Assembly (NCBI RefSeq): GCF_040605455.1
Contig: NZ_JBEXCV010000097.1
Span: forward strand, 1-35,736
Direction: 5' to 3'
DNA length: 35,736 nucleotides
Origin: Embleya sp040605455
Lineage (GTDB): Bacteria > Actinomycetota > Actinomycetes > Streptomycetales > Streptomycetaceae
Notes under the pieces: model-generated
Databases searched by the model: none
What the model saw: only the letters and a program-made list of their open reading frames with translations
What the model was told of the DNA's origin: nothing
Made by a program: the position numbers and the translations under genes
In this document: positions 25,290 to 33,818 of the stretch, one piece after another
Numbering within the stretch: the stretch's first letter is position 1
Layout of the letters: the number at the start of each line of letters is the position of its first letter

Positions 25290-26225
25290 ATGCGTATCTT
25301 CGACCCGCACATCCACATGACCTCCCGGACCACCGACGACTACCGCTCCCTGCGCGACGCAGGCGTGCTCGCGCTCGTGGAACCGGCGTTCTGGCTCGGC
25401 CAACCGCGGACCGCCGTCTCGACGTTCACGGACTACTTCGACGCGCTCCTTGGGTGGGAGCGCTTCCGGGCCGCCCAGTACGACATCGAGCACCACTGCA
25501 CGATCGCGCTCAACCCGAAGGAGGCCAACGACCCGCGCTGCACACCCGTACTCGACGTGCTGCCGGGCTACCTCGCCAAGGATCGCGTCGTCGCCGTCGG
25601 TGAGATCGGCTTCGATTCGATGACCGACGCCGAGGAACACGCGTTCAGGCACCAACTGGCCCTCGCCGTCGAGTTCGACCTGCCCGCCCTCGTGCACACC
25701 CCGCACCGGGACAAGGCCGCCGGCGTCCGCCACACCCTCGACCTCGTCCGTGACAGCGGCATCGACCCGGGCCGCGTCCTGGTCGACCACCTCAACGAGA
25801 CCACCGTCGAGCTGGTCGCCGATACCGGTTGTTGGATGGGTTTCTCCGTCTATCCCGACACCAAGATGACCCCCGAACGCACCGTCGACGTCCTGCGCGA
25901 CCTCGGTACGGAACGCGTGGTGGTCAACTCGGCGGCGGACTGGGGCCACAGCGACCCGCTGTCCACCCTCCACACCGGGCGGGCCATGCTCGCCGCAGGT
26001 TGGCGCGAGGACGACGTCGACCTCGTCCTGTGGCGCAACCCCGTCGCGTTCTACGCCCAGAGCGGCCGCCTCGAACTGCCCACCGAATCCCTTGACTTCG
26101 CAGCGGATCCGACCGATCCGACGTCCCTGAAGGACCCGACGCCCCCGAGGCGGGACCCGACGCGCTTACCCGGCCCGAGTGCCACCTTCGAGGGCAACTC
26201 CATCCTGCGCGGGGCTCGCGCATGA
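25290..26225 (+). CDS. eboB: EboB-type TatD family metal-dependent hydrolase
   Basis: 311 residues, amidohydrolase-like TIM barrel of the TatD group. Metal-site motifs: FDPHIHM (HxH, residues 5-10 region), VGEIGFDSMT (bridging Glu), LVHTPHRD, VDHLNE and VNSAADWGHSD (final Asp). The common TatD GLD and 'QxxxF' segments are altered, as usual for the EboB subgroup. The C-terminal about 40 residues are Pro/Asp-rich and probably disordered. ATG 25290 follows GAGGAG (25274-25279) and lies 4 nt after the eboA stop; its stop overlaps the eboE start (ATGA). It presumably hydrolyses an ester, amide or phosphoester bond of the trafficked compound; the substrate is unknown. Confidence 0.88.
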   Translation: MRIFDPHIHMTSRTTDDYRSLRDAGVLALVEPAFWLGQPRTAVSTFTDYFDALLGWERFRAAQYDIEHHCTIALNPKEANDPRCTPVLDVLPGYLAKDRVVAVGEIGFDSMTDAEEHAFRHQLALAVEFDLPALVHTPHRDKAAGVRHTLDLVRDSGIDPGRVLVDHLNETTVELVADTGCWMGFSVYPDTKMTPERTVDVLRDLGTERVVVNSAADWGHSDPLSTLHTGRAMLAAGWREDDVDLVLWRNPVAFYAQSGRLELPTESLDFAADPTDPTSLKDPTPPRRDPTRLPGPSATFEGNSILRGARA

Positions 26226-27406
26226 GGTTCCGTCACCCGGACGGCACCCTCGTGCACACCGCCTACTGCACCAACGTCCACGCCGCCGAAGATTTGGCCG
26301 GCGTTCTCCAGCAACTCACCGTCTACTGCGAGCCGATCCGTGAGCGCCTCGACGTCGCCACGCTGGGCGTCGGCCTGTGGCTCGCGCGTCCGGTCGCGAC
26401 CGCTCTCGTCGAGGACCCCGCGGCCGTCGACCGGCTCCGCCGCGCACTCGCGGAACACGGCCTCGAAGTGGTCACCCTCAACGCGTTTCCGTACGCGGGG
26501 TTTCATCACGAGGTCGTCAAGAAGGCCGTGTACAGCCCCGATTGGGCCGATCCCGCGCGCCTGGAGTACACGCTCGACTGTGCCCGACTCCTCGCCCGCC
26601 TACTTCCCGACGACGCCGCGCGCGGAAGCGTTTCCACGCTCCCGCTCGCGTGGCGCGAGCCCTGGCCGGTCGAGCGCGCGGACGCCGCACGCCGCGCACT
26701 CGACGACCTGGCCGCGGGCCTCGAACGGATCGAAGCCGATCACGGGCGCCGCGTCCGGGTCGGCCTCGAACCCGAACCCGGCTGTGTCCTGGAGAGCACC
26801 GACCAAGCGGCGGCGGCACTGCGCGGCACCGATCCCGACCGGATCGGCGTCTGCTTCGACACCTGCCATCTGGCCGTCGGATTCGAGGATCCCGCCGCCG
26901 CGCTGGACAGGTTGGCCGCTGCCGCGATCCCCGTTGTCAAGGCGCAGGCGGCGTGTGCCCTGCACGCCGAGGACCCGCACACGCAGGCGACCGCGGAAGC
27001 CCTGCGCGCCTACGCCGAACCGCGCTTCCTCCACCAGACCCGTGAGGTGAGGGCGACCGCGCACGAGAACCCGCTCGCCGTCGACGACCTGTCGGACGCC
27101 CTCGCCGGCGGCCTGCCCGGCCTACGGCCGTGGCGCATCCACTACCACCTGCCCCTGCACGGCGTCCCGCCCGCCCCGCTCACCGCCACCCACGACGTGC
27201 TCGACCGGGCGATCGAGGGCCTGTTCGGCGGCCCCGTCGCGCGCACCGATCACGTCGAAGTCGAGACGTATACGTGGCCCGTCCTCGACCGCGACGGGCC
27301 ACCCGCACGGGACACCCTCGTCGCGGGCATCACCGCCGAACTCGACCGGCTCCGCGCCGGCTTGCTCGATCTGGGCCTGAAGTCGGCCGACCAGGAAGGA
27401 ATCTGA
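26222..27406 (+). CDS. eboE: Metabolite traffic protein EboE
   Basis: 394 residues, TIM-barrel protein of the EboE family, distantly related to xylose isomerase and larger than the 280-residue isomerase upstream. Characteristic segments are YCTNVHAAEDL near the N-terminus, TLNAFPYAGFH, VGLEPEPGCVLES, CFDTCHLAVGFEDP, WRIHYHLPLHG and VEVETYTWPVL. Conserved Glu and His residues at barrel ends could bind a metal. ATG 26222 overlaps the eboB stop by 4 nt, and its stop shares one base with the start of the next gene, so translation is coupled throughout. The name comes from cyanobacterial work on scytonemin precursor export; the reaction is not known. Confidence 0.9.
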   Translation: MRFRHPDGTLVHTAYCTNVHAAEDLAGVLQQLTVYCEPIRERLDVATLGVGLWLARPVATALVEDPAAVDRLRRALAEHGLEVVTLNAFPYAGFHHEVVKKAVYSPDWADPARLEYTLDCARLLARLLPDDAARGSVSTLPLAWREPWPVERADAARRALDDLAAGLERIEADHGRRVRVGLEPEPGCVLESTDQAAAALRGTDPDRIGVCFDTCHLAVGFEDPAAALDRLAAAAIPVVKAQAACALHAEDPHTQATAEALRAYAEPRFLHQTREVRATAHENPLAVDDLSDALAGGLPGLRPWRIHYHLPLHGVPPAPLTATHDVLDRAIEGLFGGPVARTDHVEVETYTWPVLDRDGPPARDTLVAGITAELDRLRAGLLDLGLKSADQEGI

Positions 27407-28800
27407 TGCCCCGCCTGCTCGTTCTCGACGTCGTCGGACTCACCCCCCGCCTGATCGCCGACATGCCCAACCTGCGCGCCCTCGCCGATGTCGGATTCCA
27501 GGCCCGCCTGGACACGGTGCTCCCGGCCGTCACGTGCTCCGTGCAATCCACCTTCCTCACCGGGTCCCTCCCGCGCGAACACGGAATCGTCGGCAACGGC
27601 TGGTACTTCCGCGACCTCGGCGAGGTCTTCCTGTGGCGCCAGCACAACCGCCTGGTGCACGGCGAGAAGATTTGGGAGGCCGCCCGTCGGGAGCGACCCG
27701 GCTACACGGTGGCCAACATGGGCTGGTGGTATGCCATGGGCGCCGACGTCGACTGGACGCTGACGCCCCGTCCGATCTACTACTCCGACGGCCGCAAGGA
27801 GCCCGACTGCTACACCGATCCGCCCGAACTGCACGACGAACTCACGGCAGCCCTCGGCACGTTCCCACTCTTCGACTACTGGGGGCCGACGGCCTCGATC
27901 CGCTCGTCCCAATGGATCGTCGACGCCACGCGGCATGTCCTGACACGGTACGGGCCCGACCTCACCCTCGCCTACCTCCCGCATCTGGACTACGACCTCC
28001 AGCGCTACGGTCCCGACTCACCCCAAGCGCGCGAGGCCGCGCGTGCCATGGACACGGCGGTGGGGCCGCTGCTTCGGTACGCCCGCGACCACGCGTATAC
28101 CGTCGTCGTGCTCAGCGAGTACGGCATCACCCGCGCGAGCCGGCCCGTCGACATCAATCGCATGCTGCGCGGTGAGGGCCTGTTGCGGGTGCATACCCAG
28201 GCCGGCATGGAATACCTGGATCCGTGGACCTCCCGCGCGTTCGCCGTGGCCGACCACCAGATCGCCCACGTGTACGTGCCCGATCCCGCCGACCATGCGC
28301 ATGTGGCCGCTCTGCTCGCCAAGCTGCCGGGCGTGGCCGAGGTCCTGGACGAGGACGGCCGACACGAACACGGGCTCGACCACGAGCGCGCGGGCGACCT
28401 CGTTGCGATCGCCGACCCGGAGGCCTGGTTCACCTACTACTACTGGCTCGACGATGCGCACGCCCCCGACTTCGCCCGTCAGGTCGAGATCCACCGCAAA
28501 CCCGGCTACGACCCGGCGGAACTGTTCTGGGACCCGAGCGACCGCGCGGTCAAGGTCAAGGCGGGCATCGCGCTCGCCCGCAAGAAGCTCGGCCTGCGCT
28601 ATCGCATGTCGGTCGTCCCGCTCGACCCGTCGCCCGTGCGTGGCACCCATGGACGGCTGCCCGCCGACCCGGACGACGGCCCGATCCTGCTGTGCGACGA
28701 CCCGGCGGCCCGGTGGCACCTTCCCGGCGCGTCGTCGATACACGCCACGGAGGTAAAGCGTTTCCTGCTCGACCTCGGCGCGGACCGAAAGCCCGCGTGA
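27406..28800 (+). CDS. eboF: Alkaline phosphatase superfamily (nucleotide pyrophosphatase-like) protein, EboF-type
   Basis: 464 residues, resembling type I phosphodiesterases/nucleotide pyrophosphatases. Expected motifs are LVLDVVG (metal Asp D8), the nucleophile region PAVTCSVQSTFLTG (T43), PHLDYDLQRYGP and VVLSEYGI. Two metal-ligand positions depart from the canonical enzymes: the usual DxxxH is D195-Y-D-L-Q199, and the usual Asp-His before Gly is E238-Y239. I believe this is shared by ebo-linked members, so metal use or activity may differ. Start ATG 27406 overlaps the eboE stop by one base and follows an AGGAAGGA ribosome site. It is the last gene of the operon, with a hairpin 4 nt after its stop. 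No signal peptide is present, so it is probably cytoplasmic. Confidence 0.85.
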   Translation: MPRLLVLDVVGLTPRLIADMPNLRALADVGFQARLDTVLPAVTCSVQSTFLTGSLPREHGIVGNGWYFRDLGEVFLWRQHNRLVHGEKIWEAARRERPGYTVANMGWWYAMGADVDWTLTPRPIYYSDGRKEPDCYTDPPELHDELTAALGTFPLFDYWGPTASIRSSQWIVDATRHVLTRYGPDLTLAYLPHLDYDLQRYGPDSPQAREAARAMDTAVGPLLRYARDHAYTVVVLSEYGITRASRPVDINRMLRGEGLLRVHTQAGMEYLDPWTSRAFAVADHQIAHVYVPDPADHAHVAALLAKLPGVAEVLDEDGRHEHGLDHERAGDLVAIADPEAWFTYYYWLDDAHAPDFARQVEIHRKPGYDPAELFWDPSDRAVKVKAGIALARKKLGLRYRMSVVPLDPSPVRGTHGRLPADPDDGPILLCDDPAARWHLPGASSIHATEVKRFLLDLGADRKPA

Positions 28801-28803
28801 AAA

Positions 28804-28838
28804 CCTCGCCCTACCCGCCGGCGGCGGGTAGGGCGAGG
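28804..28838 (+). terminator. Perfect 16-bp hairpin terminating the ebo-type operon
   Basis: Arms 28804-28819 and 28823-28838 are perfectly complementary with a 3-nt GGC loop, starting 3 nt after the stop codon. This is the strongest hairpin in the window and marks the 3' end of the operon. No T-run follows, common in streptomycetes. Confidence 0.88.
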
Positions 28839-28884
28839 TGGTGGGGGTGGCGCCACGGCGACCACAACGTCACGGCTCACGGCG

Positions 28885-29223
28885 TCAGTTGCTCGAACCG
28901 TCGCCGAAGGCCGCGTCGAAGGATGCCTCGGGCGGACGAATGTCGTTGAGGCGGCGAACGAAGCCGAGCGCCTCGGGCGCACCGAGGAGCCGGTCCATGC
29001 CGGCGTCCTCCCACTCGACCGAGATCGGCCCGTCGTAGCCGATGGCGTTCAGAGCGCGGAAGCAGTCCTCCCAAGGCACATCGCCGTGGCCGGTGGAGAC
29101 GAAGTCCCAACCGCGTCGCGGATCCGCCCACGGCAGGTGAGAGGACAATCGTCCGCGGCGACCATCGCCGCACCGAACGCGGGTGTCCTTGCAGTCGACA
29201 TGGTAGATACGGTCGCGGACGAA
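28885..29223 (-). pseudogene. 5'-truncated sugar phosphate isomerase/epimerase
   Basis: Only the C-terminal about 112 residues of a xylose-isomerase-like protein remain: FVRDRIYHVDCKDTRVR, then SHLPWADPRRGWDFVSTGHG, VPWEDCFRALNAIGYDGPIS, VEWEDAGMDRLLGAPEAL. Homology ends at about 29223, and the frame upstream is unrelated sequence without a start codon that fits. Complete relatives are about three times longer. The C-terminus is intact and ends in TGA. It is unlike the ebo operon isomerase and belongs to the family encoded with Gfo/Idh oxidoreductases in sugar catabolism. It is probably left by a deletion next to the secreted-protein gene. Confidence 0.75.
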
Positions 29224-29398
29224 GAGAACAAAGCTCAGTCCAAGGCGCTGGGTGAGGGGTGGACGTGATGTGCGGCGCCGATGTCACAGCGCGCGGTGGC
29301 TCGGTACGGGCGTGGTGGTCGACGATCGCCGGCAACCGCCGTGAGATGGCAGCCTTTCGCGTTTGCGGTGGATCACCGACAGCGAAGCACCAACACGA

Positions 29399-31780
29399 CT
29401 ACCTCGGCGTGGTCCTCACCCGGTAGGTGATCTTGGCGTCCGCGATGTCCCCACCGTTGCGGGCGGTGATGGTGAACTTGCTGGTGCCCTTGGCGCGGGG
29501 CACGCCCGTGATGCCGCCGGTGTCCTTGTTGAGGGTGAGTCCGGAGGGAAGACTGCCGGATGTGACTTCGTAACGGACCGTCTGCGGCGTGCTCGAGGTC
29601 ACCTTGAACGCGTACAGGACATCGAGCCGGGCATCGGGCGGCTCGGGTGTGACGAAGCCCGGCGTCGGCGCCTCGACCCGCTGCGGCTCACCGATCGGCT
29701 GACCGGACGAGTCCAGCTGCTGCAGCGACCATTGCTGATGCGGCGTCACCTCGGTCAAGTGCCAGTACGTGTTCGGGTCGCCCAACTGCTTCTTCTGTTC
29801 GACCGTGAACGCGCCGACGCCGCGGGCGGACTCCCACGTCTTGACCGCTTGCAGCAACGCGGCGGTGTTCGCTCCGGATGCGAGACTTCCCACGCTGGTC
29901 TCGAAGTTGATGCCGGCGTTCAGGGACGCCGCGCGCGCCATGGTGACTTCGATCTTCTGAAGGCTGTCGTTGCCGGAGAACCCCTGCTGCCCCATCATTG
30001 CGGGCAGACAGTTGACGCGGTAGAACGTGTTGCTGCGGAGGATCTGGGCGTAGTCCGTCCTGCCGATCTCGCCCCAACTGGCCCGGGACTGGGCGTCCCA
30101 GGTGTTGGACGAGAGATTGCTGCATTCGGTGACGAACTCCTGGGAGGCGAGCTGCCGGTGGACGCCGTTGACCAGATGAGCGAAGCCGTAGCCGCCCCAG
30201 CCCGTGTAGCCCGCCGATTCCAACCCGTCGTAGGACGTGGCCCGGATGCCGGTGTCGTTGTAGGCGGTGGCCAGCCGGGTGGCTATCTCGTCGATGATCG
30301 GCAGGCCGCCCATCGCGCCGCCGTAGCCGTTCTGGATGAGCCGGCTGACCCGGGTGCCGGCCGGACAGGACTGCGCGGTCGATCCCCACTGGGCCCGCGC
30401 CAGGTTGCCCACCCGCCACTCGGTGTCGCCGACCTTGGTGACGGTGCCGTAGGTGATGAACTCGTCGCCGATCCTCAGCCGTTGGCCGTCGACGCCGGGT
30501 CCCAGTGGGCGGTCGGAGTCCACGTACAGCGTGGTGTCGGACGAGCCGAGCGGCCGGGTCAGTCCGACACTTCCTCCCACGGACAGCCGCGCGTCGGCCG
30601 GGGCCTTCACATACGGATCGTGGGCGTCGATGAAGTTGGACAGGGTGTGCACGCCGACCTCGATGCCCTCCTTCGCGGCAGCGGCCACCAACTGGGCCGC
30701 TGCCGCGTCGGATCCGCCGAACGCGCCGTTGAACCGGTAGTGCCCGTGCGACACCCAGGGCCCGTCGCCGGCGATGGCGTAGATGTTCCTGACCCCGGCC
30801 TGCCGGGCGTACCGGCCGGCAGCGGTGACGTTGCTCGTATCGAGATCGTGGACCCAGAAGTGGGACTGCGAAGTGCGCTGGGCCGCCTTCTGCCACTGGC
30901 CGTCGAGGGTCGGGTAGGCCTGGCCGTGCTCCTGGGCGATCTGACTCAGCACGGTGAGCGACAGATCCGGCGCACTGCCGAACAGCGCGATCTTCGACCC
31001 GACGATCCGACCTTCCGGCCCGGGCAGCGGTCCGAGCGGGATCTCGTACCCATTGGTGCGCTGCCGGACCCGTTCCCGGCTGTAGTCGTAGGTGGTGGCG
31101 CGCAGCACGCTGCCCCACTTCGTCTTCGCCGCGACATTGCTCGCCAGCCACTCGTCCTTCTCGCCGGTCTGCAGGCCGTACGGATTCCAGACGAGGTCCG
31201 GGCCGAACCCGTAGGCGAGGTGCTCGTTCGGCCACCCGCCCACGGTCTTGTCGTTGAGCGGGCGAACCCCCACGACGACATCGTTGTCGCCGACCATACC
31301 GACGGTCTCACCGATCGTCTGGGTGATCTTCGTCGGCAGCGGCCCCCAGAGCAATGTCTGCACATCAACACCCGGGGCCGCGGTCAAGCCGGTCACCTCG
31401 AGTGTGGAGTATGTCGGAAAACTGACGACCTTGACTTCGATCGTCACCTTCTCGCCGGCGAACACCAGCACTCGCCGGTCACGCGGCGAGACCCTCACCT
31501 TGGTAGGAACCTCTTGTCGGCCATCGGCCACCACACTGACCAGCGGCACCGAAATGCCGGCCGCCAGATGGTCGGTGCCGCTGCGCAGATCCATCAGGCT
31601 GTTCACCCGACCACAGCCGTCGATGCCCACCGACAGGAAGCCCGCGATGATCCGATGCGACTGGGACGCCCCATCAGTGGTTGCCTGCACCGCCTGAGCG
31701 GGGGAGGCCGTAAGCCCCATCGTCCCCACCGTTGCGATCGAACTCAGGCCACTGACGATCAGAAATTGGCGCCTGTCCAT
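29399..31780 (-). CDS. Tat-secreted protein of unknown family with C-terminal Ig-like domain
   Basis: 793 residues. The N-terminus MDRRQFLIVSGL and a hydrophobic stretch ending AQA (about residue 30) form a twin-arginine signal, so a folded protein is exported. The central part (about 280-640) has the look of a TIM-barrel glycoside hydrolase or lyase (SHFWVHDLDTSN, RYARQAGVRNIYAI, VGVHTLSNFIDAHDPYV, ATSYDGLESAGYTGWGGYG, AGINFETSVGS), but I cannot place it in a named family. The last about 75 residues are a putative Ig (He_PIG-type) domain with LPSGLTLNKDTGGITGVP. Start ATG 31780 follows GAGGAGG. It is divergent from a sugar ABC importer, which suggests that it releases the oligosaccharide this importer takes up. 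Enzymatic role is inference. Confidence 0.75.
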   Translation of the reverse strand: MDRRQFLIVSGLSSIATVGTMGLTASPAQAVQATTDGASQSHRIIAGFLSVGIDGCGRVNSLMDLRSGTDHLAAGISVPLVSVVADGRQEVPTKVRVSPRDRRVLVFAGEKVTIEVKVVSFPTYSTLEVTGLTAAPGVDVQTLLWGPLPTKITQTIGETVGMVGDNDVVVGVRPLNDKTVGGWPNEHLAYGFGPDLVWNPYGLQTGEKDEWLASNVAAKTKWGSVLRATTYDYSRERVRQRTNGYEIPLGPLPGPEGRIVGSKIALFGSAPDLSLTVLSQIAQEHGQAYPTLDGQWQKAAQRTSQSHFWVHDLDTSNVTAAGRYARQAGVRNIYAIAGDGPWVSHGHYRFNGAFGGSDAAAAQLVAAAAKEGIEVGVHTLSNFIDAHDPYVKAPADARLSVGGSVGLTRPLGSSDTTLYVDSDRPLGPGVDGQRLRIGDEFITYGTVTKVGDTEWRVGNLARAQWGSTAQSCPAGTRVSRLIQNGYGGAMGGLPIIDEIATRLATAYNDTGIRATSYDGLESAGYTGWGGYGFAHLVNGVHRQLASQEFVTECSNLSSNTWDAQSRASWGEIGRTDYAQILRSNTFYRVNCLPAMMGQQGFSGNDSLQKIEVTMARAASLNAGINFETSVGSLASGANTAALLQAVKTWESARGVGAFTVEQKKQLGDPNTYWHLTEVTPHQQWSLQQLDSSGQPIGEPQRVEAPTPGFVTPEPPDARLDVLYAFKVTSSTPQTVRYEVTSGSLPSGLTLNKDTGGITGVPRAKGTSKFTITARNGGDIADAKITYRVRTTPR

Positions 31781-32311
31781 ATTTCCTCCTCGGTGAAGCG
31801 AATCTCGACGAAGCGTGTATGTGCTGATCGTTCGTGCCGGAACTGCATGGGGTCGAAGTCCCGCGCCGAGGGACGACAGAGGGTGTCCCCCACATAGTTC
31901 GTACTCTTCGAAGGAGTACGAGCAGACGAGAAGCGTCCAGCCGACGCTCCCGCAGCTACGTGAAATACCTTGACTCTTCCAGGAAGATGCCCAGCGCAAG
32001 TGCGATCCAGCGTGCAGCCGACCGACGAGCGAGTCAAGACTTAGTTCGGATCTATCTGAGTTCGGGTGTAGCCGCTTCGCCGAGGTCCGAGACCGGTCGG
32101 CCGGCGGCCGCGAGCGCCACATCTCTGTTCCGGGAGAGATGCGGCGAGGCCGCACAGCAGTCGGTGCGCGCTGCCGGGGCGCGACGACGCGGGCGTTCGA
32201 GCGGGCGTTCGCGTGGATCGGTGCCGGTTCGGCGCCGCCAGCCAAACTCCAACCCACCCCGATGTATCGCATCTATGAGGCATAGATGATGGGATAGTTG
32301 AGTCTTATCCC
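31781..32311. other. Divergent intergenic region with palindromes
   Basis: No gene supported. It holds an imperfect palindrome CGTACTC-TTCGAAG-GAGTACG at 31900-31920 and a perfect inverted repeat CATCTATG-AGG-CATAGATG at 32270-32288, the latter 23 bp upstream of the promoter of the ABC operon. These could be sites for the regulators of the secreted protein and importer; no regulator gene is in the window next to them. Confidence 0.5.
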
Positions 32312-32341
32312 TTGACACTGTCGCGGGCGGACTTCGATACT
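32312..32341 (+). promoter_or_regulatory. Sigma-70-type promoter of the ABC sugar importer operon
   Basis: TTGACA at 32312-32317 and GATACT at 32336-32341 with an 18-bp spacer. The -35 element matches consensus perfectly. Predicted start is near 32348, inside the palindrome 32342-32353, leaving an untranslated leader of about 178 nt. Confidence 0.65.
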
Positions 32342-32353
32342 CGAAGGCCTTCG
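32342..32353. promoter_or_regulatory. Perfect 12-bp palindrome at the predicted transcription start
   Basis: CGAAGGCCTTCG reads the same on both strands and begins right after the -10 element of the importer promoter. Its placement fits a repressor operator. A further inverted repeat, GACTCT-CAGA-AGAGTC, lies in the leader at 32395-32410. Confidence 0.55.
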
Positions 32354-32525
32354 GACTCAGAGCGCTTTCGGTCGGTCGCCACCGGGCGCAGGAGGACTCT
32401 CAGAAGAGTCGGAACCATGGGACGGATGTGGCGGACGGTTGGGATCGGGCCCCATCTCGGCATCGTAACGACACAGACATCGGCACACCACCGCCTCCGA
32501 CATCGACGGGCAGAGGAAGAGACAC

Positions 32526-33818
32526 ATGACAAGCAACGCGAAACTCCTGGGGGCCGCAGCCCTCGCCGGTGCGCTCGTACTGACCGGATGCACGGCCGGT
32601 AGCACCAGTGGGAATGCGTCATCGGGCGACAAGCGCACCCTGACCTTCCTCACCTTCGAAACACCCAACCTCGACGCGAGATATTGGGATGCGGCGATAG
32701 CCCGTGCCTCGGCGAAGGTACCCGGGGTGACCATCAAGAAGCTCGTGGCACCCAGCTCCGACCGCACCGGGTACGCGAAGCAGTTGGACAGTACGGGCCA
32801 GTTCCCGGACATCATGATCGGCCTGAACCCTGCCGGATTCGCCCAGGCCGGCAAGTTGGCGGAATGGTCGGACACCGACCTCGCGAAGTACGCCCAGCCC
32901 CGTGCCAACACGTACGGCGGGAAAGTCTACCAACTGCCCTATGCCACCCAGACGACGCTCGTCTACTACAACAAGAGCGATTTCGCCGAAGCCGGTATCG
33001 ATGCCCCGCCTCGTACCTACGCCGAGCTTCTCGACGACAGTGCCAAGTTGAAGGCGAAGGGAAAGAATCCGTTCGTGGTCGGCGGTGGCGGCAAGGACTC
33101 CTGGGCCGACATGTTCCCGTTGATATGCACCGTGGCCGGTGAGGTCTACAAGGAGACGCCGGACTGGCTTGCACAACGCACCGCGGGCAAAGTCAAGTTC
33201 ACCGACAAGGCTTTCGTGGCGGCCGCCCAAAAGGTCGCCGATCTGGCGGGCAAGGGCTACATCGACCGGGCGGGGCTGTCACGCTCCTACGCGGACACCG
33301 AGCAGGCCTTCCGCGACGGCAAGGGCGCGATGTACCCGATGGGCAGCTGGTTCTCCGCCTCCGCCGACACGAAGAAGCCGAGCTTCGACACGGGTGTGTT
33401 CGCGTGGCCCACCGACCAGGGATCGTCGGCGCTTCCGAGCGCCACGGGCGGCGGGATGACGGTGAGCTCCAAGGCGCCCGACGTGGAACTCGCCAAGAAG
33501 TGGGCGAAGGCTTTCATGGAAGACGAGGAGAACCTCAACGCCGGCGTCAAGGCCGACGGGCTCATCATCGACATCAAGGGCTACACGGCTCCGAACGACA
33601 TGGGACCTGTCTACAAGGAGACCGTGGCGGCGTATCGGCAGGCCCAGACGGCCCATGGAATCGTCAACTCGTTCTCCCAGGAGACCGGCGACGGTTCCTT
33701 GCCGCCGGGTCTGGCCGACAAGGCCGCGGCAGGCGTTCAGGACCTCCTCAGTGGTCGCATGACAGCCTCGCAATTCGGTACCTACATGGATGAGCAATGG
33801 GACAAGGCCACTCGGTAA
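32526..33818 (+). CDS. ABC sugar transporter, substrate-binding lipoprotein
   Basis: 430 residues, family-1 extracellular solute-binding protein. The lipobox LTGC places the lipidated Cys at residue 22, anchoring the protein outside the membrane. Typical body segments: QFPDIMIGLNPAGFAQAGKL, YGGKVYQLPYATQTTLVYYNK, FRDGKGAMYPMGSWF, SATGGGMTVSSKAPDVELAKKW. ATG 32526 follows AGAGGAAGAG. The stop shares one base with the start of the first permease gene. No ATPase gene is seen, as usual for actinomycete sugar importers that share one MsiK-type ATPase. The divergent secreted protein may supply its ligand. Confidence 0.92.
   Translation: MTSNAKLLGAAALAGALVLTGCTAGSTSGNASSGDKRTLTFLTFETPNLDARYWDAAIARASAKVPGVTIKKLVAPSSDRTGYAKQLDSTGQFPDIMIGLNPAGFAQAGKLAEWSDTDLAKYAQPRANTYGGKVYQLPYATQTTLVYYNKSDFAEAGIDAPPRTYAELLDDSAKLKAKGKNPFVVGGGGKDSWADMFPLICTVAGEVYKETPDWLAQRTAGKVKFTDKAFVAAAQKVADLAGKGYIDRAGLSRSYADTEQAFRDGKGAMYPMGSWFSASADTKKPSFDTGVFAWPTDQGSSALPSATGGGMTVSSKAPDVELAKKWAKAFMEDEENLNAGVKADGLIIDIKGYTAPNDMGPVYKETVAAYRQAQTAHGIVNSFSQETGDGSLPPGLADKAAAGVQDLLSGRMTASQFGTYMDEQWDKATR

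Noticed and set aside
14243..28838. A single large biosynthetic gene cluster joining the glycosidases and the ebo-type genes
   Set aside because: The TetR operators occur only at the glycoside genes, a truncated ROK gene and a 284-bp gap separate the two, and no assembly-line, terpene or peptide biosynthesis genes are present.
29363..31897. 844-codon plus-strand frame opposite the secreted protein gene
   Set aside because: No ribosome site, signal or domain; the minus frame has a Tat signal and strong ribosome site.
32355..32372. LacI/CebR-type operator around AGCGCTTTCG
   Set aside because: Only one half-site resembles the consensus; the nearby perfect palindrome is a better candidate.
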